Part shown: positions 1 to 6,600 of the stretch, piece after piece
Numbering within the stretch: the stretch's first letter is position 1
Layout of the letters: each line of letters opens with the position of its first letter
Position numbers and translations under genes: made by a program
The notes under the pieces: model-generated
Told to the model about the DNA's origin: nothing
What the model saw: only the letters and a program-made list of their open reading frames with translations
The model's database searches: none
From: Oscillospiraceae bacterium
Lineage (GTDB): Bacteria; Bacillota_A; Clostridia; Oscillospirales; JAAYXM01
Reading direction: 5' to 3'
Length of the DNA: 14,264 nucleotides
Assembly: GCA_017408185.1 (NCBI GenBank)
Contig: JAFQVE010000516.1
Location: 1-14,264 of the forward strand

Positions 1-62
1 TTGGTTAGAACGCTAGCCTGTCACGCTAGAGGTCGTGGGTTCGAGCCCCATCCGGGTCGCCA
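1..62 (+). tRNA. tRNA-Asp (GTC), 5' end outside window
   Basis: This is the 3' part of a tRNA beginning in the D loop. The anticodon stem CTAGC/GCTAG encloses the loop CTGTCAC, giving anticodon GTC (Asp). A T arm with GTTCGAGCCC follows. The 3' acceptor strand CCGGGTC is at 52-58, then discriminator G and an encoded CCA ending at 62. The 5' acceptor strand is left of the window. It lies 3 bases before tRNA-Thr in the same orientation, so the two are probably co-transcribed host tRNAs. Confidence 0.95.
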
Positions 63-65
63 TAT

Positions 66-141
<76 letters not shown>

Positions 142-146
142 AGTGA

Positions 147-200
147 AAACTCCGCATAAACCTTGTGTTTTCAAGGCTTGTGCGGAGTTTCTAATTTTAT
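147..200 (+). terminator. Intrinsic terminator of the tRNA operon
   Basis: A 10-bp stem, AAACTCCGCA (147-156) with TGCGGAGTTT (181-190), encloses a second stem CCTTG (161-165)/CAAGG (172-176) with loop TGTTTT. A T-rich run (TTTCTAATTTTATTT) follows. It begins 6 bases after the tRNA-Thr CCA end and is oriented with the tRNAs. Confidence 0.8.
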
Positions 201-345
201 TTCCCTTTTTCAAAACAGTTCTAAATAGTACCCGATAATTCTAAAAAAAGTAGTCAGAAAGTAGTCAAAAGGTAGTCAGTCATTTCACGTATCTAACCGC
301 AAAAAGTACATCTGACCTATCAACTCTCCATTTGACATCTCATCT
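201..345. other. Gene-free prophage-end / attachment-like region
   Basis: No ORF, promoter or RNA gene is visible between the tRNA terminator and the minus-strand terminator at 346-378. The region is A+T rich and contains the phased GTAGTCA repeats listed separately. It sits between host tRNAs on one strand and phage genes on the other, which is where an attachment site and integrase arm sites are expected. No duplicated core sequence can be identified because the other prophage end is outside the window. Confidence 0.4.
250..278 (+). repeat. Three GTAGTCA repeats with exact 11-bp period
   Basis: GTAGTCA occurs at 250-256, 261-267 and 272-278. Each copy starts exactly 11 bases after the last, about one helical turn, with A/G-rich 4-base spacers (GAAA, AAAG). 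Same-face direct repeats next to a tRNA at a prophage end fit the short arm-type sites bound by the N-terminal domain of tyrosine integrases, or an excisionase site. The repeat is seen; the binding role is inferred. Confidence 0.6.
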
Positions 346-378
346 AACAAAAAGGAGTTCGCACACTTGCGAACTCCT
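346..378 (-). terminator. Intrinsic terminator for the small edge transcripts
   Basis: A perfect 11-bp stem, AGGAGTTCGCA (353-363) with TGCGAACTCCT (368-378), has a 4-base loop (364-367). On the minus strand the stem is followed directly by TTTTTG, the required U tract; on the + strand no U tract follows. It ends both the 9-codon ORF transcript and any read-through from the membrane-protein gene at 489-1427. It begins 12 bases after the stop codon of the tiny ORF. Confidence 0.85.
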
Positions 379-390
379 GCATTTCTATTA

Positions 391-420
391 TTAAAGAATC
401 GGTTTGTCTCCTGTTCCCAT
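391..420 (-). CDS. 9-codon ORF (MGTGDKPIL) in its own transcription unit
   Basis: The ATG at 420 starts nine codons reading MGTGDKPIL, then TAA. It is preceded by a strong SD, GAAGGGGG, whose last G lies 8 bases from the ATG. Upstream is a full consensus promoter at 447-475, and downstream is a terminator at 346-378. The predicted RNA is only about 95 nt. I do not recognise the peptide; it is polar, has no membrane segment, and is too short for a known toxin or arbitrium-type signal precursor. The near-ideal promoter and SD argue against chance. It could be a translated micropeptide, a leader peptide of an attenuator-like device, or an sRNA with a decoy start. Translation is unproven. Confidence 0.45.
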   Translation of the reverse strand: MGTGDKPIL

Positions 421-446
421 TTTTATAACCCCCTTCTTTCAATAAC

Positions 447-475
447 ATTATATTATATTAATATTATTTTGTCAA
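447..475 (-). promoter_or_regulatory. Consensus sigma-A-type promoter for the 9-codon ORF
   Basis: On the minus strand TTGACA (470-475) is separated by exactly 17 bases from TATAAT (447-452). Both hexamers are perfect vegetative consensus. The predicted start near 440 leaves a 5' leader of about 20 bases carrying the SD. The promoter lies just after the stop codon of the membrane-protein gene, so the tiny unit can be expressed independently in the prophage state. Confidence 0.85.
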
Positions 476-488
476 CCGCAAAATCACT

Positions 489-1427
489 TTATCTTTCACA
501 CTCAAAAACTGTTCCTGGCTTTTTCGCACCTATACGCTGACCTTTTTTCTGTTCAACTCTTTGTTCCTGCTGTCTTTTCCTCCACATACAATACAAGTCT
601 GCAATATTTGTATATAGCTTAAATTCTTTCGGATCCGAATTCCTTGCAATGTAATAGTACATAACAAAGCACATTTCCAAAAAAGTTGGGCAGATTGATT
701 GATATATTACACTCTCATCAGCAGTATTATGAGTAAATGACATAGCGAAATATTCTGCATTATTTAATGTTTCCGAAATAAAGTTCTTAAAAAAGTAATT
801 ATATACTTCTTTAGGGTTAGCCGAAATCTCCATAACCTCTTCCCCGTCGTCATCCGTTACCTTGAACGACTTTGTGTATCCCTTCACTTCAATGTTATAA
901 GAATAACTAACCTGAATTATAGCATTGATAAACATTTCGTTTTGCGGTAACTTTTCAAATCTTTCAATTTCTTCCTTCGTATAAATTTCCTCCAGCTCAA
1001 GTACATCAAATTCTTTAAGTTCGCAGTTTCCCCTTTTCTTTTCTAACATCTCGGTTATTCCACACAGAACAAAAACCCCTTTCACAAAGGAATATCTGTC
1101 CAAAATATTATCTTTATAGTAATTGGATAATTCAATTGCTTTTTCCACCCTTGAAAATTCCACTTCGCTCATTCTCGTCGAGGATGACAAATAATATTGC
1201 CAAACTGCAATTACCGTTCCTACTATCACAAATAAAGCAGATGTAATTTGAGAACAATATAACATTAACTCAATACCAGCGATTCTATTTGAATCAACCA
1301 TTGGGAGTTTAAAAAAGCTTTGAGGTAAGATAGTACCGGTAACTCCAACTATCACCAATAAACATGACATGAATTTTCTGTGTCCTTTGATAAAGTCAAA
1401 AACTTTCTGATGCATCTTTTTCTCCAT
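489..1427 (-). CDS. Two-TM membrane protein of unknown function (prophage accessory gene, 'moron')
   Basis: This 312-aa protein has a basic N terminus and two hydrophobic segments, about residues 20-36 and 57-78. A cytosolic-looking charged helical domain runs from about 85 to 312, with an acidic stretch near 135-160, and the tail is rich in K, R and Q. The topology loosely recalls DUF4760-type proteins, but I do not recognise it with confidence. The ATG at 1427 is supported by SD AAGGGGA seven bases upstream and by a consensus promoter at 1449-1477. It lies outside the late operon, beyond a terminator, at the prophage edge, and is more A+T rich than the structural genes. These are typical traits of an independently expressed lysogenic accessory gene. 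A role in superinfection exclusion or defence is possible but only inferred from position and topology. Confidence 0.8.
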   Translation of the reverse strand: MEKKMHQKVFDFIKGHRKFMSCLLVIVGVTGTILPQSFFKLPMVDSNRIAGIELMLYCSQITSALFVIVGTVIAVWQYYLSSSTRMSEVEFSRVEKAIELSNYYKDNILDRYSFVKGVFVLCGITEMLEKKRGNCELKEFDVLELEEIYTKEEIERFEKLPQNEMFINAIIQVSYSYNIEVKGYTKSFKVTDDDGEEVMEISANPKEVYNYFFKNFISETLNNAEYFAMSFTHNTADESVIYQSICPTFLEMCFVMYYYIARNSDPKEFKLYTNIADLYCMWRKRQQEQRVEQKKGQRIGAKKPGTVFECER

Positions 1428-1448
1428 AATGTCATCCCCTTTTTCGAC

Positions 1449-1477
1449 ATTATACTATACATTTTTACAATTGTAAA
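1449..1477 (-). promoter_or_regulatory. Promoter of the membrane-protein gene
   Basis: On the minus strand TTTACA (1472-1477) and a perfect TATAAT (1449-1454) are separated by exactly 17 bases. The predicted start is near 1442, giving a leader of about 15 bases with SD AAGGGGA before the ATG at 1427. It lies immediately downstream of the late-operon terminator. Confidence 0.85.
1464..1477. promoter_or_regulatory. Perfect 14-bp palindrome, candidate operator (TACAATTGTA core)
   Basis: TTTACAATTGTAAA is a perfect inverted repeat that covers the whole -35 hexamer of the moron promoter and extends 8 bases into the spacer. Its core matches TACAnnTGTA, the operator pattern known for CopY/BlaI/MecI-family repressors. 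A bound dimer would block RNA polymerase. The regulator is not encoded in the window; it could be host- or prophage-encoded. The operator function is an inference. Confidence 0.5.
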
Positions 1478-1480
1478 GAG

Positions 1481-1507
1481 ACCCCTCGCGCATTAAACGC
1501 GAGGGGT
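1481..1507 (-). terminator. Hairpin terminator at the end of the late operon
   Basis: A perfect 10-bp G+C-rich stem, ACCCCTCGCG (1481-1490) with CGCGAGGGGT (1498-1507), has a 7-base A+T loop. It begins 9 bases after the amidase stop codon in the direction of transcription. The following T tract on the minus strand is weak (CTCTTTAC), so termination may be incomplete. It insulates the lysis genes from the independently promoted membrane-protein gene. Confidence 0.7.
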
Positions 1508-1515
1508 ACTTGCTT

Positions 1516-2052
1516 CTACCACCTTATCCCACTATATCCCATAGCCTTTAGCTCGTCTACCGAAATATATCTTTCAGCATCCTCGCTTTCCTCAGCTGCA
1601 CACCTCGCGAGAAACTCCGTCCACTTCTTACCGGTGAGCGAAGCCGGACAGCTTTTCCCGGTCCAGTCCCGGTGTGCCCGGATATTGTCTGCAGATATCC
1701 CGTGCTTTTTCATCAGCTCACGCACAAGCTCCACTGCATTGTCAACCGTCTTTGCAAAATCGCCGTCCGGGTTCACACACAGCTCAATCGCAATCGAGGT
1801 CTCGTTTGCTTTCTTGTCCGACGTGTGATAGCTCTTTTCACTGTCCGGCAAATGCTGATAAATTACATCGCTGTCTGCGGTATAGTGCCAGCTCACCTTC
1901 TCGTTAAGTCCCTTGAGGTATTTCGCATGAGCTGCAGCATTGGCACCCACGCGCTCATTTGCCGTGTCGTGGATTGTTATATACTCGCATGAGTTTTTTA
2001 TTCCTGGGCGGTTTATCCGCCCCTTCGGTATTAAATCCTGTACTATTTCCAT
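1516..2052 (-). CDS. N-acetylmuramoyl-L-alanine amidase, phage endolysin (Amidase_2)
   Basis: This 178-aa endolysin should cut the amide bond between N-acetylmuramic acid and L-alanine in host peptidoglycan at lysis. The type-2 amidase/PGRP fold fills almost the whole protein. Putative zinc ligands are H28 (motif ITIHDTAN), H127 and C135 (motif AHRDWTGKSCP). K133 matches the catalytic lysine of T7-lysozyme-like amidases, and SWHYTAD at 54-60 and the conserved E90 (SIAIELCVN) also fit. After about residue 145 only a short tail remains (ISVDELKAMGYSG), with no SH3, LysM or other wall-binding domain. There is no signal peptide, so export depends on the holin just upstream. The start lies 3 bases after the glycosidase stop codon, with SD AGGGA inside the end of that gene. 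It is the last gene of the late operon. Confidence 0.95.
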   Translation of the reverse strand: MEIVQDLIPKGRINRPGIKNSCEYITIHDTANERVGANAAAHAKYLKGLNEKVSWHYTADSDVIYQHLPDSEKSYHTSDKKANETSIAIELCVNPDGDFAKTVDNAVELVRELMKKHGISADNIRAHRDWTGKSCPASLTGKKWTEFLARCAAEESEDAERYISVDELKAMGYSGIRW

Positions 2053-2055
2053 ACA

Positions 2056-2853
2056 CTATCCCTGCTTTCTCAGATACAGCGAGCTCACCCACCCGGAGGC
2101 AACGCGGCACCATCCGTTCTTTTCTTCAAGTACGTTAACAACATCGCCGTTATAAAGCTTGCCGACACGTTTGTTGAGCACACCTGCGCCGCTTCTGATG
2201 TTGAGGCTTGTCCTTACTTTTACCGTGCGATAATCGGCTCTTGTTTTAAGCCATATACCGATATATCCGCGAACAGATCTTCCGGAACGGTGGTTTCCGA
2301 GCGGTGCATAGAACTGCGTGCTTCCGCCGCCGTCAAGGTTTATCGCATTCTCTGCGCCGGCCTTGATAAACGCACGGCGAAGCTCGGCAAGCGTTGCGCC
2401 GCCTTTATCCGGCAAAAGTGCAACGTGAAGATTGCCGTTTCCCAATCCGAGCGCAGTTCGTCCACGTCTGCCCGTTATGCCTGCAGGGTTTATGCTCTCA
2501 GCTTTTCCGTTTCTCACAAGAGTCGGATATGCGCCTATGTAATCATCTGCGCCTACGTTGTTTTTGTAGGAGAAAACCGCCGTAGTGTTGCCCGGGAACG
2601 CAAAGCCGTAGCCCTCTGTCAGACGATGAATCACACCGTTACTGACAACATCACTCGCCGCCTTGCGTGTACTGAAATCAAACAACTCGGCGTTCATAAG
2701 AAAATCGGGAGCACGGCCGCGCTCCTTCGTTATCCGGGTGCGTGCGCTCTTGATTTCCTCTTTGCCGTTCTTTGCGTAGAAATAGCCTATATATCCGATG
2801 TCAGACAGTGGCACCGTATATATCTTTCCACCTTTAAAATTCGTTGTCTTCAT
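2056..2853 (-). CDS. Phosphodiester glycosidase (NAGPA-like) with C-terminal SH3 domain, lysis cassette
   Basis: This 265-aa protein has two domains. Residues about 10-205 look like the phosphodiester glycosidase (NAGPA/DUF2233) fold: MNAELFDF at 53-60, AYPTLVRNGK at 108-117, RTALGL at 132-137 and the hallmark LDGGGSTQ at 173-180. Residues about 208-263 are a bacterial SH3b domain (LNIRSGAG near the start, GWVSSLYL near the end), which usually binds peptidoglycan. Family members cleave glycosyl-phosphodiester bonds; the substrate here could be a wall or teichoic-acid-like polymer, which is inferred from position. The ATG at 2853 has SD AAGGAG inside the holin gene and overlaps it by 20 bases. 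It sits between holin and amidase, so it may act with the amidase at lysis. No signal peptide is visible. Confidence 0.88.
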   Translation of the reverse strand: MKTTNFKGGKIYTVPLSDIGYIGYFYAKNGKEEIKSARTRITKERGRAPDFLMNAELFDFSTRKAASDVVSNGVIHRLTEGYGFAFPGNTTAVFSYKNNVGADDYIGAYPTLVRNGKAESINPAGITGRRGRTALGLGNGNLHVALLPDKGGATLAELRRAFIKAGAENAINLDGGGSTQFYAPLGNHRSGRSVRGYIGIWLKTRADYRTVKVRTSLNIRSGAGVLNKRVGKLYNGDVVNVLEEKNGWCRVASGWVSSLYLRKQG

Positions 2854-3283
2854 TCTTTATATCTCCTTCCGCATTTTCCTTTAACACCTCTATAGCCCTG
2901 GTAATTATCTTCGGGAGAGGCACTCCCATCAACCCGGCATTTTCAACTATGGACATTGCCTCATTCGCCATAAAGCCGACAATCGCCGACGTTCTTATGT
3001 AGCTTATACCCAGTTCAATATCAAGCCTGTGCGCTATAATTACAAAAAACAGTGTTATGCACTTTTTACAAAGCCCCTTCCACCCTGCTTTTGAGTTCAG
3101 CGCACCGGTGTCTGACTTGTTGCTGTTTTTAAAAACACCTGCAACAAGAAGCCCTGTAATGAAATCAATGGCCATAAAAATAAGAAGCGTTATCATGTCC
3201 GATGTCCACCCTCCAAGCAGCTTTGCAATCAGTCCTCCGAGCATTCCGATGAATGCAAACAACATTCCTTTTACGTTTAACAT
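2834..3283 (-). CDS. Phage holin (phage_holin_4 / TcdE-like family)
   Basis: This is a 149-aa membrane protein. An N-terminal hydrophobic stretch at about 7-22 has glycines (LGGLIAKLLGG). It is followed by TM segments at about 29-49 (IDFITGLLVAGV, a signature of this holin family) and about 76-86, then an amphipathic helix and a charged tail (KENAEGDIKNEDNEF). Holins of this type form inner-membrane lesions that time lysis and release leaderless endolysins. SD GGAGGG overlaps the last codons of terminase (GGA GGG TGA), with the ATG 7 bases on, so the two genes are translationally coupled. It directly precedes two cell-wall hydrolase genes, which supports the call. Confidence 0.9.
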   Translation of the reverse strand: MLNVKGMLFAFIGMLGGLIAKLLGGWTSDMITLLIFMAIDFITGLLVAGVFKNSNKSDTGALNSKAGWKGLCKKCITLFFVIIAHRLDIELGISYIRTSAIVGFMANEAMSIVENAGLMGVPLPKIITRAIEVLKENAEGDIKNEDNEF

Positions 3284-3286
3284 TTT

Positions 3287-4600
3287 TCACCCTCCAAAAT
3301 TGAAAATTTCTTCTAATTGTCTGTCATAGCCCGGCGCATCTTCATCATACGGGGCTATAGCAACTGCCGGTGTCGGACGACCTGCTACAAAATACCGAAT
3401 AGCGTCGGGAGCGTGCGTGAGCTCGTGAGGCTCTCGCGCGACGTCGTTCGGATTCTTGCCGTCCATCGCAACACTCGGCAGAGTGCGTATTAAGTTTAAA
3501 CAATTTGAAAAGATGCGAAGCGGTGCAATCGTTTCTCCTTGTTCGTTCTTGCATGGCCGAAGCCACTCCTTGAGGTTGTACCAGCCCTGCACGCGGTCAT
3601 TGTTCGCACGGACCAGACGCACACCGTTTTCCGCAAATATTTCGGCAGCACTTTTGCCCGTATCCTGTCTTCTGTTCCAGAGGTCAGGCGGCGCAATGTT
3701 TGCATAAACCTCCTCATCCGTAAGCGCGCAAATACGCTTTGCCGCTTCGGATATAATAAGACCGCTCTGATATATCTCTCTGTACACGTATGCCCTTCCG
3801 TACATATCGAGTGCTATCCAATACCCGGCAAGCATATCAAGTCCATAGTCCATGACGAAATACCGTCGCCAATCCCTCGGAATTTCAAACGGTGCAATAA
3901 CGTGTATGTCACGGTTCCATTCCGTGAAATACTGTCCGTCGAATATATCCCAGTTACCGAACAGCAACGCCTGCTTGTCCTTTTCTGAGAGTTTCTCAAG
4001 TCTCTTTACATAGTCCGGGTCAGTCTCCATAAGAAAGACGTTATCCTGTACCATTGCCGGGATAAATATCTTCCCGTCATGTTCACAGTTCGGTGCACCG
4101 CAATCAATAAATCGCGACTTTACCCACGAGTGCCCAACCCCTCCGGGGTTCGTTGAGCTCTTTATCTGCTTCGGGTACCCGTTTGTCCCACGCACGCGCG
4201 ATATGAGATAGACATAGATGTCCTCTGTAAAGTGCGTAAGCTCATCAAAACGTATAACATCATATTCTGCAGACTGGTATTTATAAACGTCGCTTTCGCG
4301 GTCACAGTATGCAAAGTCGATAATCGAACCGTTTGTAAACCGCCCTACGTGCTTGCTGTGGTTATATTTGAATATACTTCGGGGATATATGTCACAAGCT
4401 ACACGGATGAGGCTCTTTTCAAGTTCAGGAAATGTCCTTCGCAGTATAAGCTGCTTCGACCGAGGGTATCGAAGTGCGAACAAAAAAGCATCTATCAGCT
4501 GAGCATATGACTTTCCTCCGCCTGCCGCACCCCCGAACAAAACCTCTGAAGACTTCGCTTCTATAAACCGTTGCTGCTTTGTGGTTATATTAAACTCCAT
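3287..4600 (-). CDS. Terminase large subunit (TerL), ATPase-nuclease
   Basis: This 437-aa packaging motor protein drives DNA into the prohead and cuts concatemers. The ATPase domain shows Walker A GGAAGGGKS (23-31), Walker B with acidic residues D119/E120 (YDVIRFDELTHF) and the coupling motif SSTNPGG (148-154). The RNase-H-like nuclease domain shows D251 (FVMDYGLD), E275 (VYREIYQ) and D399 (HAPDAIRYF), the expected acidic metal-binding set. The length fits a Terminase_6/XtmB-type TerL. Its ATG overlaps the 78-aa gene upstream by 11 bases with only a weak SD, suggesting translational coupling. No small terminase subunit lies next to it. It is placed after the portal and fibre genes and just before the holin, unlike the common terS-terL-portal order. 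Confidence 0.96.
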   Translation of the reverse strand: MEFNITTKQQRFIEAKSSEVLFGGAAGGGKSYAQLIDAFLFALRYPRSKQLILRRTFPELEKSLIRVACDIYPRSIFKYNHSKHVGRFTNGSIIDFAYCDRESDVYKYQSAEYDVIRFDELTHFTEDIYVYLISRVRGTNGYPKQIKSSTNPGGVGHSWVKSRFIDCGAPNCEHDGKIFIPAMVQDNVFLMETDPDYVKRLEKLSEKDKQALLFGNWDIFDGQYFTEWNRDIHVIAPFEIPRDWRRYFVMDYGLDMLAGYWIALDMYGRAYVYREIYQSGLIISEAAKRICALTDEEVYANIAPPDLWNRRQDTGKSAAEIFAENGVRLVRANNDRVQGWYNLKEWLRPCKNEQGETIAPLRIFSNCLNLIRTLPSVAMDGKNPNDVAREPHELTHAPDAIRYFVAGRPTPAVAIAPYDEDAPGYDRQLEEIFNFGG

Positions 4601-4826
4601 TTTCCGTCACAACATCCTTGTCACCGACATTTACGTCGGTCACAATCGGTCTCGCGTCAGGGAACAGCTCGTAGTACTCCTCGTCGGTGAGTTTCTTAGC
4701 CCCGACTACCGAATCGAGAAATGCGTTGATTTCATCATTGGTGGGAATCTTAATCGCTCGACCGTATTCATCGCCTATATTGGTGAAGTGTCCCTCTCCT
4801 GCTACTGCGAATATTACATATTCCAT
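4590..4826 (-). CDS. Small 78-aa protein between tail and terminase genes, unknown function
   Basis: This acidic soluble 78-aa protein has no signal or TM segment. Residues about 25-55 include TNDEINAFLDSV and KKLTDEEYYELFPD, suggesting helices. It has SD AAGGAG 10 bases before the ATG and starts 13 bases after the stop of the tail gene. Its 3' end overlaps the TerL start by 11 bases. Conserved spacing inside a tight operon makes it a real gene. By position it could be a tail-fibre accessory or chaperone, or a small packaging factor; I do not recognise it as a terminase small subunit and see no helix-turn-helix. Confidence 0.75.
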   Translation of the reverse strand: MEYVIFAVAGEGHFTNIGDEYGRAIKIPTNDEINAFLDSVVGAKKLTDEEYYELFPDARPIVTDVNVGDKDVVTENGV

Positions 4827-4839
4827 CTTAAATCACTCC

Positions 4840-6600
4840 TTAAATCATTGTAATAGTCCAATTTGTTTTAGTTGCTACGAGTGCCGCGAACTCTGCTGAT
4901 GTGCTTCCATCATTTGCGCCTGTGCTTGTTTCAAAGGCTTTGTTTACTGCCGAGAGTTTGAGCGTGAGCGTTAGTCCTGTTGCGGTGCTTGAAAGTGCGT
5001 TGACTACGCTTGTAATACTTTCTTTGATAAGCGGCGAGTGTTGCAAATTGATGCTGGTCGCTATTACGCTACCTTCTTTAAAGGTTAAATTCGCTAAAGC
5101 TGTGCAGGAGTTGAAACAACCAGTAAGTGATGTGCATTTTTCGGTTATATATATGGAAATTGTTGTTTTCTTTCCAGCGCTCCAGCCCTCGGAAAAACCA
5201 TTTGAGAGATTTACACAATTCGGCAAATCTAAATCGATGTAGTCTATTACGGCGTCTTGGAAAAGATTTGGAGCATTCACAACTCCACTTAAATCAATCT
5301 TTTCTTTTATGGTGCGGTAATCAATTTTTGTTTTTCCTCCACGGTTGCAAAACATGAACATTTGGTAAGCCTCGTTACCTGTTGGTTTCGCAACATATTT
5401 CGGGTTTAGTGAATTTTCGTTCCAACTTGAACCAGCGAAGAACCCTGTATACGTCGTTTTATTCCCATAATCCTGAATCCTATCCCAACGCCTGTCATAC
5501 TCCGTTTGCATACCCCATGACTTGTTATACGTTGCCTCGATATTCACGCCCTCGGTATCACTGAATACGTTCATATACGGGCTTACGCTTGTCATTCCCT
5601 CAACCGTACCGTCTGCGGAAGGTGTAAGAGTTTGTCCGTTGTAGGGTTTGTATTTGGTTGCTTTGTCACCGAGTTCCCATTGCGGCTTAAACAGAAGATT
5701 AGAAACTGTCGTTCCGCTCTTTATAACAATTTCAACGTTATTCTTAAAATCGTATGTCGGCGTAAGCGTAATACCGTATCCAACGTCAAGGCTATATCCA
5801 CGCGGATTAAGGTAGTACGTTGTTTTGCTGCCACCAACGGGACAACCCGAAAAGGTATATGTGGTACCTTTTTTAAGATTATAGTTTGCTACGGCGTACG
5901 TTGCGTCTGCAGTTGCCGTGCCGTTTGCCGTTACAGTTCCGTCTCCGTTATCGGTAAAAGTTATGCCATTTACGGTTTTTGTTGTGTGCAGATGCGGATA
6001 TTTCAGCATATTCTCCTCACATCTCGTCACCTTAACCTCTTCCGGCTTGACGAATGGCGTGTAGGGGAGGGCTGTGGTGCCACGGTTGAGCATTGCGTAT
6101 TCAAAAGCTGTTGTATCAGCCGTGCCACTTGTGTTAAATAAAGCTATGCGAAGTTCTGTGCAATTATCGGAAGTAGTAAAGGTAACTTTATACGAATTTG
6201 TTGCCGCACTAATTCTTCTAATGCCACCATCTGCCCCAAATTCCCAAATTGTATAAATGACTAAATTTGAGGATAGGGTATACGTGGTAAGGGGTTTGAC
6301 ATTAAACGGAAGTATTCGAATATAACGTGCGTTTGCACCTGTTGGTGTGCCGTTCGAGTCATAGTAATAACCTGACTCAACCTCTTCGGGACACCAATTC
6401 ACGCTCTCAACCTTACACCCCACGCTATGCGGTATTTCGCTTACATCGTCTACCGATATGTAGCTTCCCGATACGGTTTTTGGGATAATCTTGCTTTCGT
6501 CTACCATTGAGGATTGTCCTGCTTTGTACACCTTCGGCACGTTTGCCGCGATTGCTTCGTTATTCGCCGCCATTGCCGCGCACTTTTCCGCTTGCGTCAT
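4840..6600 (-). CDS. Modular tail/receptor-binding protein candidate
   Basis: This 586-aa virion protein probably contacts the host surface. After an N-terminal linker (1-55) come two similar beta-rich modules. Module A, about 95-185, starts NVKPLTTYTLS and ends LPYTPF. Module B, about 240-322, starts NLKKGTTYTFSG and ends WELGDKATKYKPYNG. This pattern recurs in carbohydrate-binding-like domains of Firmicutes phage tail proteins. Between them lies the linker DNGDGTVTANGTATADATY (217-235). Residues about 435-535 have leucine-rich, BspA-like character (NAPNLFQDAVIDYIDLDLPN, CTSLTGCFNSCTALANLTF). The end (FAALVATKTNWTI) is typical of phage tail tips. The start codon overlaps the previous stop as TAATG, so translation is coupled to the fibre gene. 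The exact receptor is unknown. Confidence 0.75.
   Translation of the reverse strand: MTQAEKCAAMAANNEAIAANVPKVYKAGQSSMVDESKIIPKTVSGSYISVDDVSEIPHSVGCKVESVNWCPEEVESGYYYDSNGTPTGANARYIRILPFNVKPLTTYTLSSNLVIYTIWEFGADGGIRRISAATNSYKVTFTTSDNCTELRIALFNTSGTADTTAFEYAMLNRGTTALPYTPFVKPEEVKVTRCEENMLKYPHLHTTKTVNGITFTDNGDGTVTANGTATADATYAVANYNLKKGTTYTFSGCPVGGSKTTYYLNPRGYSLDVGYGITLTPTYDFKNNVEIVIKSGTTVSNLLFKPQWELGDKATKYKPYNGQTLTPSADGTVEGMTSVSPYMNVFSDTEGVNIEATYNKSWGMQTEYDRRWDRIQDYGNKTTYTGFFAGSSWNENSLNPKYVAKPTGNEAYQMFMFCNRGGKTKIDYRTIKEKIDLSGVVNAPNLFQDAVIDYIDLDLPNCVNLSNGFSEGWSAGKKTTISIYITEKCTSLTGCFNSCTALANLTFKEGSVIATSINLQHSPLIKESITSVVNALSSTATGLTLTLKLSAVNKAFETSTGANDGSTSAEFAALVATKTNWTITMI

Noticed and set aside
250..278. 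CRISPR array
   Set aside because: Repeats are 7 bases with 4-base spacers; far too short for a CRISPR repeat-spacer unit, and no cas genes are present.
2834..2853. Frameshift between holin and glycosidase genes
   Set aside because: The 20-base overlap has a proper SD and ATG for the second gene, and both proteins have complete ends, so it is a normal coupled overlap.
2290..2895. 201-codon + strand ORF opposite the glycosidase and holin genes
   Set aside because: It lies wholly antisense to two well-supported genes, has no SD or promoter, and shows low-complexity C/R-rich translation typical of a shadow frame.
4840..5300. Diversity-generating retroelement variable region in the tail protein C terminus
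   Set aside because: No reverse transcriptase, template repeat or adenine-biased variable pattern is visible in the window.
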